Source: Burkholderiales bacterium
GTDB lineage: Bacteria; Pseudomonadota; Gammaproteobacteria; Burkholderiales; Casimicrobiaceae
DNA length: 64,000 nt
Direction of reading: 5' to 3'
Assembly: GCA_020851235.1 (NCBI GenBank)
Contig: JADZDD010000009.1
Span: forward strand, 51,161-115,160
This document shows, piece after piece, positions 9,252 through 17,882 of this stretch. The position numbers and the translations under genes are program-made. The notes under the pieces are model-generated. The model saw only the letters and a program-made list of their open reading frames with translations, had not been told where the DNA came from and did no database searches. Within the stretch, counting starts at the first letter, position 1, and each line of letters opens with the position of its first letter.

Positions 9252-9282
9252 CGATATATTACGCTTACGTAAACGTCAATCG
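9252..9282 (-). promoter_or_regulatory. Probable LiuR-type operator/promoter upstream of ivd
   Basis: An AT-rich island in otherwise GC-rich DNA lies in the 140-bp gap between liuR and ivd. Read on the minus strand it contains TTGACG (9279-9274), then a series of ACGT-type hexamers centred on the palindrome TTACGTAA, and ends in TATATC (9258-9253). The inverted repeat TGACGT-TTACGTAA-GCGTAA is imperfect (4 of 6 flank positions match). The sequence resembles MerR-family operators, and the -35/-10 candidates are only 15 bp apart, so the exact promoter elements are uncertain. Confidence 0.55.
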
Positions 9283-9288
9283 TGCGCC

Positions 9289-9744
9289 TCACCGGCCGCG
9301 CTCCGCGAGCGGCACCGGCGCCGCACGCCCGCCACCCTCCGCGCGCAGGCGGCGGCGGCAATCCCGCTCGACACTCGCGATCTCGGCGAGCACCGCGTCG
9401 ATGTCCTCGCGCTGCTGCACGAGTCGTGCGCGACGCAAGGCGAGCACTTCGAGGAACTTCGCGAGCTGCGCGCGCTCGTTGCGCGACACCTCGTAGAGGT
9501 CCAGGAGCTCGCGGATCTCGAACAGGCTCAAGCCGAGCCGCTTGCCGCGCAGGATGAGCTTCAATCGCACCCGCTCGCGCTCGCGGTAGACGCGCAAGCG
9601 CCCACGCCGCTCGGGAGCGAGCATGCCCTGATCCTCGTAGAAGCGGATCGTCCGGGTGGTGAGGGCAAACTCGTGGGCGAGCGCGGAGATCGTGTACGTC
9701 GCGTCGCTTGCGGGTGCGGCGCGTTGCGCGGAAGGAGGTGGCAT
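9289..9744 (-). CDS. liuR: MerR-family transcriptional regulator, LiuR type
   Basis: The 151-residue protein has an N-terminal MerR winged helix-turn-helix (YTISALAHEFALTTRTIRFYEDQG, starting near residue 17, then LRVYRERERVRL) and a C-terminal heptad-rich dimerisation helix at about residues 85-135. No metal-binding Cys pattern is present, which argues against a metal sensor; a single Cys lies near residue 129. Position directly upstream of ivd and other branched-chain acyl-CoA genes is that of LiuR, the regulator of leucine/isovalerate use. It probably binds the AT-rich element between itself and ivd. The long frame upstream of ATG 9744 is an antisense shadow of the next gene. Confidence 0.82.
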   Translation of the reverse strand: MPPPSAQRAAPASDATYTISALAHEFALTTRTIRFYEDQGMLAPERRGRLRVYRERERVRLKLILRGKRLGLSLFEIRELLDLYEVSRNERAQLAKFLEVLALRRARLVQQREDIDAVLAEIASVERDCRRRLRAEGGGRAAPVPLAERGR

Positions 9745-9785
9745 GGGTGGAATGCAGCACCACGGCGAGGGCGGGCCGCAGGTCA

Positions 9786-9798
9786 CGATACCATATCG
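9786..9798. promoter_or_regulatory. Inverted repeat between divergent liuR and metallo-hydrolase genes
   Basis: CGATA-CCA-TATCG is a perfect 5-bp inverted repeat in the 75-bp spacer between the two divergent start codons (9744 and 9820). It is AT-richer than its surroundings and could be an operator or part of a -10 region. No consensus -35/-10 pair was found. Confidence 0.3.
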
Positions 9799-9819
9799 GG
9801 TCCCCGCCCGAAGATCGCG

Positions 9820-10875
9820 ATGTCCGTCTCCGCCGAAGCCCTCCTCGACTACCCCGTCGCCACGCCTCCACCGCCGGGAACCGTCGTCCGCATCGCGCCG
9901 TCGATCCTGTGGTTGCGCATGCCGCTGCCCTTCGCGCTCGACCACGTCAACCTGTGGCTCGTCGAAGGCGCCGACGGCTGGACGCTCATCGACACGGGCT
10001 ACGGCGATGCGCCGACCCGCGAACTCTGGGAGCGACACTTCACCGACTCGCTGGGTGGCCTGCCGATCGTGCGCATCGTCGCGACGCACTGCCATCCCGA
10101 CCATCTCGGCAATGCGGCGTGGCTTGCGCAGCGCTTCGGCGCCGCCGTGACGATGACGCTGAGCGAGTTCCTCACCGCGCACGCGATCTGCGACGAGCGT
10201 GCCGGACACGCCCGCGCCGACACGGGCGAGCTCTTCCGCCGGCACGGGATGAGCGACACCGACCTCGCCGCGCTCGCCGCCCGCGGCAATCACTATCGCA
10301 ACGGCGTTCCGACGCTGCCGACGACACTCGAGCGCATCCAGCACGATGACGTGGTCGGTGCGGGGAACCTCGACTTCCGGGTGATCACCGGCTACGGCCA
10401 CTCGAACGAGCACGCGTCGCTGCACGCCGCAGCGGCGGGCGTGCTCGTCTCCGGTGACATGCTGCTGCCACGCATCAGCACCAACGTGTCGGTCTGGCCG
10501 TCCGACCCCAACGGCGATCCGCTCGGGCGCTTCCTCCATTCGATCGACGCGTTCACCGCATTGCCCGCCACGACACTCGTTCTGCCGTCGCACGGCCTGC
10601 CGTTTCGCGGAATCGCCACGCGCGTCGCGCAGCTGCGGGCGCATCACGATGCACGCCTGGCCGAACTGGTCGCGGCGATCGACTCTGCGCCGGTGCCCAT
10701 GTCCACCGCCGACGTCGTGCCGATCCTCTTCCGCCGCGCGCTCGACGTCCACCAGCGCTTCTTCGCCATGGGCGAGGCGCTCGCGCACCTCAATCACCTG
10801 TGGCGACACGGCCGCATCCGGCGACTGCGCAGCGCCGCCGGCACGTACCGATTTGCGCGCACGGACGCCACGTAA
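9820..10875 (+). CDS. Metallo-beta-lactamase-fold hydrolase
   Basis: A 351-residue protein with the zinc-binding motif THCHPDHLG giving His90, His92, Asp94 and His95, plus later His and Asp residues in GYGHSNEH and VSGDMLLP. The C-terminal part (LVLPSHGLPFRG, then a helical segment) resembles hydrolases often annotated as glyoxalase-II-like or beta-lactamase-like thioesterases in acyl-CoA clusters. The substrate is unknown; a thioester is a reasonable guess from the neighbours. The start at 9820 fits the end of the promoter region, since upstream in-frame sequence is a shadow of liuR. It is 40 bp upstream of the PHA synthase gene and likely co-transcribed with it. Confidence 0.88.
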   Translation: MSVSAEALLDYPVATPPPPGTVVRIAPSILWLRMPLPFALDHVNLWLVEGADGWTLIDTGYGDAPTRELWERHFTDSLGGLPIVRIVATHCHPDHLGNAAWLAQRFGAAVTMTLSEFLTAHAICDERAGHARADTGELFRRHGMSDTDLAALAARGNHYRNGVPTLPTTLERIQHDDVVGAGNLDFRVITGYGHSNEHASLHAAAAGVLVSGDMLLPRISTNVSVWPSDPNGDPLGRFLHSIDAFTALPATTLVLPSHGLPFRGIATRVAQLRAHHDARLAELVAAIDSAPVPMSTADVVPILFRRALDVHQRFFAMGEALAHLNHLWRHGRIRRLRSAAGTYRFARTDAT

Positions 10876-10915
10876 TACCGTAACCACCGCAACCCCACAG
10901 ACCGAGGAAGGCACG

Positions 10916-12712
10916 ATGTCCACACCCTCCGCCACTCCGACCCCCGATCCGCTCGCCGTCGCGCAGTCACTCGCCGCCGCGGCAAAGAAGAGCGCCAAGG
11001 TGATGAGCGAGTTCACGGCCCGCAATGCGCAGGCCGGCGGCGCATTGCCCGCCGACGAGTTGGGCCTCGGACAGGCGTTCATGGAGCTCGCGGCGCAGAT
11101 GCTCGCCAATCCGGCCAAGCTCGCCGAGTCGCAGTTGAACCTGTGGTGGGACTACATGAACCTGTGGCAGGGATCCCTGCTCCGGCTCGCCGGCCACGAT
11201 GCAACGCCGGCCGCGCTCCCCGCGCAGGGGGACAAGCGCTTCAAGCACGAGGATTGGCACGAGCACTTCCTCTTCGACTACATCAAGCAGAGCTACCTCA
11301 TCACCGCGCGCTGGATGCACGAGCAGGTGGCAAGCGTCGAGGGCCTGCCCGAGCACACCAAGAAGAAGGTCGACTTCTTCACGCGGCAGTACATCGATGC
11401 GCTCGCCCCGTCCAATTTCGCGCTGACCAATCCCGAGGTCTTCCGTGAGACGGTGGCTTCCGGCGGCCAGAACCTCGTCAAGGGGCTGAACAATCTCCTG
11501 GACGACATCGAGCGCGGCGGTGGACGGCTGCGCATCTCGATGACCGATCCCAAGGCCTTCGAACTCGGTGTCAACATCGCGACGACGCCAGGCAAGGTCG
11601 TCTTCCAGAACGACCTCATCCAGCTCATCCAGTACGAGCCGGCGACCAAGAAGGTGTGGAGGCGGCCGCTCCTCGTGATCCCGCCGTGGATCAACAAGTA
11701 CTACATCCTCGACTTGCGCGAGAAGAACTCCTTCCTGCGCTGGGCCGTCGGCGAGGGCATGACGACGTTCGTCGTCTCGTGGGTCAACCCCGATGCCAGG
11801 CTCGCGCACAAGAACTTCGAGGACTACGTCACCGAGGGAACGCTTGCGGCGCTCGATGCGATCGAGCGGGCCACCGGCGAGCCCGACGCCAACGTCATCG
11901 GCTACTGCCTCGGCGGGACGCTGCTCGCGGCGACCTTGGGTTACCTCGCCGCGAAGAAGGAGAAGCGCATCGCCAGCGCGACCTTCATGACCTCGCTCAT
12001 CGACTTCACCGCGGCCGGCGAGCTCGAGGTCTTCATCGACGAGGCGCAGGTGAGCTCGCTCGAGAAGAAGATGAACGAGCGCGGTTATCTCGAAGGCAGC
12101 GAGATGGCGCAGACCTTCAACCTCTTGCGCGCCAACGATCTCATCTGGTCGTTCGTGATCAACAACTACCTCATGGGGCGCGACCCGTTCCCGTTCGACC
12201 TGCTGCACTGGAACTGCGATTCGACGCGCATGCCCGCGGCGATGCACAGCTACTACCTGCGCAACATGTACATGAAGAACCTCCTGCGCGAGCCCGGGGC
12301 GCTGACGCTCGCCGGAACGAAGATCGACCTCGCCAAGGTCAACGTGCCGGCGTACTTCGCGTCGGCGATGGAGGATCACATCGCGCCGTGGAAGACGACG
12401 TATGCGGGCACGCAGATCCTCAAGGGCAAGAATCGCTTCGTGCTGGCCGGCTCGGGCCATATCGCCGGCATGGTGAACCCGCCGACGACGGTCAAGTACG
12501 GCTACTGGACCAACGAAGCCCTGCCCGACGACGCGCAGGCGTGGTTCGGCGGCGCGACACAGCACGAAGGATCGTGGTGGCCCGACTGGCGGGCGTGGAT
12601 CACGCCCCACCTCGGTCGCGAAGTGCCGCCACGCATTCCCGGCAAGGCGGGGCTCAAGGTGATCGAGGACGCGCCCGGCAGCTACGCACGCGTTCGCGCC
12701 GACGCGAAGTAG
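10916..12712 (+). CDS. phaC: Class I poly(3-hydroxyalkanoate) synthase PhaC
   Basis: The 598-residue protein matches class I PHA synthases in length and sequence. An N-terminal domain of about 230 residues contains LWWDYMNLWQGSLLRL, and the alpha/beta-hydrolase catalytic domain carries the lipase-like box GYCLGG with the nucleophile Cys331. The Asp of AMEDHIAPW and the His of GSGHIAGMVNPP complete the triad. It polymerises 3-hydroxybutyryl-CoA into storage granules in the cytoplasm. GAGGAAG lies just upstream of ATG 10916 as a ribosome binding site. phaA and phaB are not adjacent, although a thiolase gene is present at 6753-7937 on the other strand. Confidence 0.96.
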   Translation: MSTPSATPTPDPLAVAQSLAAAAKKSAKVMSEFTARNAQAGGALPADELGLGQAFMELAAQMLANPAKLAESQLNLWWDYMNLWQGSLLRLAGHDATPAALPAQGDKRFKHEDWHEHFLFDYIKQSYLITARWMHEQVASVEGLPEHTKKKVDFFTRQYIDALAPSNFALTNPEVFRETVASGGQNLVKGLNNLLDDIERGGGRLRISMTDPKAFELGVNIATTPGKVVFQNDLIQLIQYEPATKKVWRRPLLVIPPWINKYYILDLREKNSFLRWAVGEGMTTFVVSWVNPDARLAHKNFEDYVTEGTLAALDAIERATGEPDANVIGYCLGGTLLAATLGYLAAKKEKRIASATFMTSLIDFTAAGELEVFIDEAQVSSLEKKMNERGYLEGSEMAQTFNLLRANDLIWSFVINNYLMGRDPFPFDLLHWNCDSTRMPAAMHSYYLRNMYMKNLLREPGALTLAGTKIDLAKVNVPAYFASAMEDHIAPWKTTYAGTQILKGKNRFVLAGSGHIAGMVNPPTTVKYGYWTNEALPDDAQAWFGGATQHEGSWWPDWRAWITPHLGREVPPRIPGKAGLKVIEDAPGSYARVRADAK

Positions 12713-12773
12713 TTCGCTGCCGTGCGGCCGCGGGCGCACGGGCGCCGACGGCCTGCCGCGACGCGGATGCGCG

Positions 12774-14954
12774 TCAGCGCGCCCCCTCGCGACCGCGCTC
12801 GCCGCGCACCGCATTGCCTGACTCGGCAGCCGGGCGCGCACCCTCGGCGGCTGGTGCCGCGCGTGCCTGCGGTGGCGCGTGTGGCGCCGGCATGGACGAA
12901 GACGTCGCCTGTGGCGCGCCACGCATCGGCGCGGGCGCCGCGGACGCTGCCGCGGGACCGCGTACCGGCGCGGAGGGCGCTGCCATCGGCGCCGCCTGCG
13001 GTGTCGCCATGCGAGGCGCTGGGGGCGGAGTGGAGGCCGCCGGCGACGATGGCATCCTGGCCGCCGGCGGCGGCACGGTCCCCTGCTGCGGCTGCACGCG
13101 TGGCGCGGGCGGCGGGGTCGCGACCTGCTGCGACGGCATCCGGGTCGCCGACGGCGTGGACGGCGGCTGCGGCATGCGGGAGGCACCAGGCATCGCCGAC
13201 GGCTCGGGGGACATGCGCATCGTGGGCGCGCGCGTCGGCGCTGCCGCGGGCCCGCCCGCGGCCGACGGAGCCATCCCCGGTCGCACCTCGCGCGACGTCG
13301 CCGGTTGCGCCGACCGGGGTTCAACCGCGCCCGCGCGCGGTACCGAGGCGGGCGCGACCAACGCCTGGCTCGACGGCGTGCCGCGCGGCGCCGCACCGGG
13401 ACGCGGGCCACCCTGCACGCCCGGTGGCGAGGCGCCGGGACTTGCCATACCCGTGCGATCACGGCTCGCATCCGATCCGGAACGCGCACCGGCGGGCACT
13501 CCAGGCGCGCCGCGCATGGGGGTGGCGACCTGCGGCCGCGCGAGCGTCGGCTGGAGCGACGACGCGGGGGGTGGCGCCGATGGCGGCCGGCCCATTCCGG
13601 CGCGGGCGATGTCGCTGCGCACGACCGGAGGCGTCGCGAGGACTGGTGCGCTCGCGACGACGTCGCGGGGGACGCGGACCATGTTCTGCGTGACCGGCTG
13701 GTGAGTCTCGAACGAGCGGAACGGGACGGCCGTGATGCCGCCGGGCACGCTCGCGTTGCGCCAGTGCGTCGGCGGCGGGCTCCACGGTCGCACCACGGTC
13801 ACGTTCACCGCCACCGGCCGATTGAAGCGATCCCAGCAACCGGTCGAGCAGTGTCCCCACCACGGACGAAACGGCTCGCCCCACCCGAGCGGGATCCAGC
13901 CGTAGACCGGCGCACCGGCACTCATCGACAGCGTCCACCCGGCGCCACCGGTCCACGCCACGAGCGCGGGTGCCCACAGCGGTCGCGGCGTATACACGCC
14001 GGGGCACCAGCCCCAGCGACCGCCGATGAACGCCCAGCGCCCATAGTGGAACGGGGCGTAGCCCCACGGGGCGAAATCGACCCACGTCGGCCCCCACGCG
14101 CCGACGTTCGCCCAATATCCATTGCGGTACGGCGCCCAGTCGACGGGAACGTCGTTCGGGTACCACACGGCGCCGTACTCCGGCGACTGTTGCCAGTTGC
14201 CGTAACGGTCGAGGTCCGCCGCACCGACCATCTGCGGTGACACGTAGGCGCTGGCGCGGGTACGGTAGAGCCGATCGCGCGAGGCGACCCACGCGTCGAA
14301 CCCGTCCTCGCCGATTCCGTTTTGCACGTTCGCAAACTGCGGATCGGGACCCTCGATGTACGCGGCCTGGCCAGGAAGCACCTGCTGCACGGCGGCTTGC
14401 GTCTGCACGTTGGCCTCGCCCTGACGCACGATGACCACGGTGTGCTGGCGATCGTCGGTGACCTCGAGCCGATAGAGCCCCGGACGCGTAATGGCAACCT
14501 GCGCGTTGGGCGTATCGATCGTCGCCACGTCGCCGGGATCGAGCGCGCGCACCCGCACGCTGACGCGACCCTGCGCAACGAAGAGCGAAAAATGCGTATC
14601 GTCGAGTTGCGAGACGTGCACGCTCGTGTCGCCGGCGAGGCGGAACTGGCCGCCGCCGAAGTCCACCTCGGCCCGCCCGTCGGTGCCCAGCCACAGGTTG
14701 TCGCCCTCCGCGACCGGATAGTTGATCCCGACGCTGATCCAGGCCTCGGGCTTGTCTTGCGGAGCGAGGAACAGTTCGCCGCCGACGTCGGCGACGCGCC
14801 CCACACGGCCGGGAAGATCGGCGGGCGCCTGCGCCGCGAGCGCACCCGAGAAGACCACGAGCGCGGCAAGGGCGAGCGCGCGCCAGCGCGCCGGGACGTC
14901 GGCGCGTGCACGCGCGGTGCGGTCAGACCGGATCCATCGTGGCAGTGCATTCAT
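12774..14954 (-). CDS. FecR/DUF6600-domain exported protein with long Pro/Ala-rich tail
   Basis: The 726-residue protein begins with a basic stretch and a hydrophobic segment ending near residue 41, consistent with export. Residues about 85-200 form a FecR-like beta domain (VAEGDNLWLGTDGRAEVDFG; GRVSVRVRALDPGD). Residues about 250-390 are very rich in Trp, Tyr and Gly (WYPNDVPVDWAPYRNGYW, GRWAFIGGRWGW), the DUF6600 pattern. From about 420 to the end it is a low-complexity Pro/Ala/Met/Arg-rich tail. FecR domains usually act in periplasmic or surface signalling; the function here is unknown. GGGAG precedes the ATG. It is divergent from the GDSL autotransporter and convergent with phaC. Confidence 0.8.
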   Translation of the reverse strand: MNALPRWIRSDRTARARADVPARWRALALAALVVFSGALAAQAPADLPGRVGRVADVGGELFLAPQDKPEAWISVGINYPVAEGDNLWLGTDGRAEVDFGGGQFRLAGDTSVHVSQLDDTHFSLFVAQGRVSVRVRALDPGDVATIDTPNAQVAITRPGLYRLEVTDDRQHTVVIVRQGEANVQTQAAVQQVLPGQAAYIEGPDPQFANVQNGIGEDGFDAWVASRDRLYRTRASAYVSPQMVGAADLDRYGNWQQSPEYGAVWYPNDVPVDWAPYRNGYWANVGAWGPTWVDFAPWGYAPFHYGRWAFIGGRWGWCPGVYTPRPLWAPALVAWTGGAGWTLSMSAGAPVYGWIPLGWGEPFRPWWGHCSTGCWDRFNRPVAVNVTVVRPWSPPPTHWRNASVPGGITAVPFRSFETHQPVTQNMVRVPRDVVASAPVLATPPVVRSDIARAGMGRPPSAPPPASSLQPTLARPQVATPMRGAPGVPAGARSGSDASRDRTGMASPGASPPGVQGGPRPGAAPRGTPSSQALVAPASVPRAGAVEPRSAQPATSREVRPGMAPSAAGGPAAAPTRAPTMRMSPEPSAMPGASRMPQPPSTPSATRMPSQQVATPPPAPRVQPQQGTVPPPAARMPSSPAASTPPPAPRMATPQAAPMAAPSAPVRGPAAASAAPAPMRGAPQATSSSMPAPHAPPQARAAPAAEGARPAAESGNAVRGERGREGAR

Positions 14955-15131
14955 GTCGAGCGACTCCCAACATCGTCAACGGGCTCTTGAGACAACGGTC
15001 GCGGCGCCCTGTTCGTTGACGCCCGCCCGGCGCCGTCGCCGGGGTCGCAGCACCCGGTTGTGCTTTAGAATGTCACGTTGACGAGGGCCAGCCACCGGCC
15101 GGCGATTCCCATCAAGACAAGGAGATACGAC

Positions 15132-16916
15132 ATGCGGACCTTCCGCCCGACCATGGTGGCCGGCGCACTGGCACTCGCGTTGTGCGCCGGTACGGCCTCG
15201 GCGCAGTTTACGAATACTTACATCTTCGGCGACAGTTTGAGCGACGCGGGGCAGTATGGCGCGCGCTTCACGACCAATCCGGGTCTCGTCACGCCGATGT
15301 ACGTCGGCCAGGCGTTCGGGTTGAGCGCGACGCCGTCGTTCCAGGGCGGCAACGACTTCGCCCAGGGTGGCGCCATGGTGAATGCGCAATCGCCGCTGGT
15401 GCCGCCGGGCGTGCCGAACATCTCGATCATGCAGCAGGTGGATGCATTCCTGCCCAACGTGATCATGAATCGCGACGCGCTCTATCAGATCCAGGGCGGC
15501 GCGAACGACATCTTCTTCCTCGCCGCGACGAATCCGTCGGGGGCGCAGGCCGGAACCGTCCAGGCGGCCGCGGACCTTGCGACCGCCGTCGGCAAGCTCA
15601 AGGCCGCCGGTGCGCAGTACGTCATCGTGCAAAACCTTCCCGACCTCGGCAAGACGCCGAGCGCCGCGGCGCAGGGGCCCGCCGCGCAGGCGGGGCTGTC
15701 GGGTCTTGCCGGGTTGTTCAACTCGACGCTCAACAGCGCGATCGGCAGCGCGAACCTGCAGGTGATCCAGTTCAACACCCACGCGCTGTTCAACGAGATC
15801 CTCGCCAACCCGGCCTTGTACGGCTTCACGAACACGACCGGTGTCGCCTGCACCGTGCCGAGTTCGCTCAACTGCACGCCCGCGACGCTCGTCGCACCCA
15901 ACGCGAACCTCGACTACGTCTTCGCCGACGGCGTGCACCCGACGACGGGAGCCACGCTCCTGCAGGCGCAGGCGATCGCGTCGATGATTACCGGCCCGCA
16001 GCGGGTTGCCGCGCTGGCGGAGGCGCCGTTCGACATCGAACGGGCGCAGTGGCGCACGCTCGATGGTCGCATGACGTCGGCGGTGAACGCGCCGGGGAGC
16101 GCCGGACGCTTCCAGACCTGGGCGATGTACGACTACGCCAACCCCGACCTCCAGGGGTCGGGGCTCGCGGGCGATGCCGATCTCAACACGATCTCGGTCG
16201 GCGGTGACATGCGCGTGAGCGATCGCATGCTGGCGGGCCTGCAGTTCGCGTACTCCGAGTACAAGGGCGACTTCGGCAACAACACGGGAAGCTTCAAGGT
16301 TCGCGAACCCAACGTCACCGCGTACGTGGGGTACGGCGAAGGTCCCTGGTACGTCGGCGCAACGTTGGGTCTGGGCTCGCTCGATGCCGACAGCACGCGC
16401 TACATCCAGCTCGGCGCGACCACGCGCAGCGAGACGGGCTCGACGCGCGGTTACCACAATATCGTGCGCCTCCTGGGCGGCTACTGGTTCAACTACAAGG
16501 ACTTCAACCACGGCCCGTTTGCGAAGCTCACGTACGAGAAGATCGTGGTGCGGCAGTTCAGCGAGAATGGCAGCGACAGCACGGCGTTGACCTACGACCA
16601 GCAAAAGCAGGACCCCTTCCTGTCGAGCGTGGGCTACCAGGTGACCGGTGTCGTTGGCGGCTTCCGACCGTTCGCCCGCGCCACGTGGGAATACAACTTC
16701 GACTCCGACACCCGCCAGGTGAGCGCCAAGCCGAATTCGCTCAACGGCTGGTACCAGGTGCCGGGCTTCGAGCAGGACAGCAACTGGTGGCTGTTCGACC
16801 TCGGTGTGGCCAAGGATTTCGGCAAGGTCACGGGTTACGTCTCGGGCAATGCCACGGCCGGCAAGGACGACGGCGACTACTGGGCGATCACGGTCGGGAT
16901 CCGCGTCCCGCTGTAG
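15132..16916 (+). CDS. GDSL-esterase autotransporter
   Basis: The 594-residue protein has a signal peptide ending in TASAQ (about residue 25), a GDSL passenger with Ser35 in FGDSLSDAG, Asn125 in GGANDIF and the Asp266/His269 pair in ADGVHPTTGA, then a C-terminal region from about residue 330 with alternating aromatic strands typical of an autotransporter beta-barrel. It resembles EstA-type outer-membrane esterases that hydrolyse short-chain esters at the cell surface. The chain ends in IRVPL rather than the usual terminal Phe. AAGGAGA at 15118-15124 fixes the start at 15132; an in-frame extension to 15078 would spoil the signal peptide. A perfect terminator follows. Confidence 0.92.
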   Translation: MRTFRPTMVAGALALALCAGTASAQFTNTYIFGDSLSDAGQYGARFTTNPGLVTPMYVGQAFGLSATPSFQGGNDFAQGGAMVNAQSPLVPPGVPNISIMQQVDAFLPNVIMNRDALYQIQGGANDIFFLAATNPSGAQAGTVQAAADLATAVGKLKAAGAQYVIVQNLPDLGKTPSAAAQGPAAQAGLSGLAGLFNSTLNSAIGSANLQVIQFNTHALFNEILANPALYGFTNTTGVACTVPSSLNCTPATLVAPNANLDYVFADGVHPTTGATLLQAQAIASMITGPQRVAALAEAPFDIERAQWRTLDGRMTSAVNAPGSAGRFQTWAMYDYANPDLQGSGLAGDADLNTISVGGDMRVSDRMLAGLQFAYSEYKGDFGNNTGSFKVREPNVTAYVGYGEGPWYVGATLGLGSLDADSTRYIQLGATTRSETGSTRGYHNIVRLLGGYWFNYKDFNHGPFAKLTYEKIVVRQFSENGSDSTALTYDQQKQDPFLSSVGYQVTGVVGGFRPFARATWEYNFDSDTRQVSAKPNSLNGWYQVPGFEQDSNWWLFDLGVAKDFGKVTGYVSGNATAGKDDGDYWAITVGIRVPL

Positions 16917-16958
16917 GCGATCCGCAGTTCGCGGCGTGCACCCGCGCGCCGCCCGACG

Positions 16959-16993
16959 AGGCCCCGCGCAAGCCGCGGGGCCTTTGCATTTTC
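16959..16993 (+). terminator. Intrinsic terminator of the GDSL autotransporter gene
   Basis: A perfect 10-bp stem AGGCCCCGCG (16959-16968) / CGCGGGGCCT (16974-16983) with loop CAAGC is followed by TTGCATTTT. It lies 43 bp after the autotransporter stop. Confidence 0.85.
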
Positions 16994-17036
16994 CGGACTC
17001 ACATGAGCCGGAAGACAAGACACCCCGGAGTGCCGT

Positions 17037-17882
17037 TCAGGCAGTGAGGGCGCGTCGCAGCGCGGCCAGGCCGCGCAATCCCGCGCTCGCCCGCGAGCCA
17101 TACCACGCCGCGTACTCGCCGTCGACGAGCTCGACGGGCTTTCCCCGCTCGGCGGCAAGTGCGGCGACGTCGCGCGGACGAAACGCGTACGGTTCGGTCG
17201 ACAACAGGATTCGCGCCGCAAGATCCCACTCCGGCGCGTCGTCGGCGATGTCGGGATAGCGTCGCGCAGCGGCCGCCGGCAGCGTATCCCAGCCCACGAG
17301 CGCGAGCGTCGCTGCGACGTAGGTGTCGCGCGCGACGGTCATCCACGGCTTGCGCCAGATGAGATAGAGCACCGGCTCGCGTGGCAACGCGTCCGCCGTG
17401 GCGCGCGCCACTGCGATGGCGGCCTGCAGCTCGCGGGCCAGCGCGGCGGCTTCCTCGGCGCGGTCGAAGATCGCGCCGAACAGCGCGAACAGCCGCGCGT
17501 TGTCGACCGGCGCCTGCGGGTGGGTGACGATGACGTGCGGCACGAACGCCCGCGCAGCGTCGACGTCTTCGCGGCGATTCTCGTCGACGTTGACGACGAG
17601 ATGCGTGGGCGCGAGGGCACGCAGCCGGTCGAGGTCGGGGTCCTTGGTGCCACCGATCTTCGGCACCGCGCGCACGGCCCGCGGGTGAACGCAAAAGCCG
17701 GTGCGCGCCACGACGTGCGCGCCCAGCCCCAGAGCGAAGAGGAGCTCGGTGAGGCTCGGCACGAGACAGGCGATGCGGGCGGCGCCCGTCGCGCGCGGGT
17801 GGACGACTCCCGCCCAGTCGGGCGCGGAAGGCGGCGCGCTCGCGGCTTCCGCGCTGCGACGCGGCGGCGCGGATGGCGTCAA
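17037..17882 (-). CDS. BtuF/TroA-like helical-backbone metal receptor protein
   Basis: The protein carries the periplasmic-binding-protein class III fold seen in vitamin B12 and siderophore receptors: LVPSLTELLFALGLG, then GRTGFCVHP-like VARTGFCVHPRAV, VPKIGGTKDPDLDRL and APTHLVVNVDENRREDV. This subgroup usually lacks an obvious signal peptide, as here, and its ligand is not settled; cobalamin binding is the usual annotation. No ATG lies in the plausible start region. The best start is TTG at 17882, which overlaps the SDR stop (TTGA) and gives 281 residues; the ATG at 18110 would extend far into the SDR gene and adds non-homologous sequence. Confidence 0.75.
   Translation of the reverse strand: MTPSAPPRRSAEAASAPPSAPDWAGVVHPRATGAARIACLVPSLTELLFALGLGAHVVARTGFCVHPRAVRAVPKIGGTKDPDLDRLRALAPTHLVVNVDENRREDVDAARAFVPHVIVTHPQAPVDNARLFALFGAIFDRAEEAAALARELQAAIAVARATADALPREPVLYLIWRKPWMTVARDTYVAATLALVGWDTLPAAAARRYPDIADDAPEWDLAARILLSTEPYAFRPRDVAALAAERGKPVELVDGEYAAWYGSRASAGLRGLAALRRALTA

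Noticed and set aside
9118..9819. Upstream extension of the metallo-hydrolase frame
   Set aside because: It is antisense to liuR and gives no family similarity; ATG 9820 gives the expected N-terminus.
15066..15071. TAGAAT as a -10 for the autotransporter gene
   Set aside because: The matching -35 region is GC-rich with no TTGACA-like sequence at 16-18 bp, so I did not list it as a promoter.
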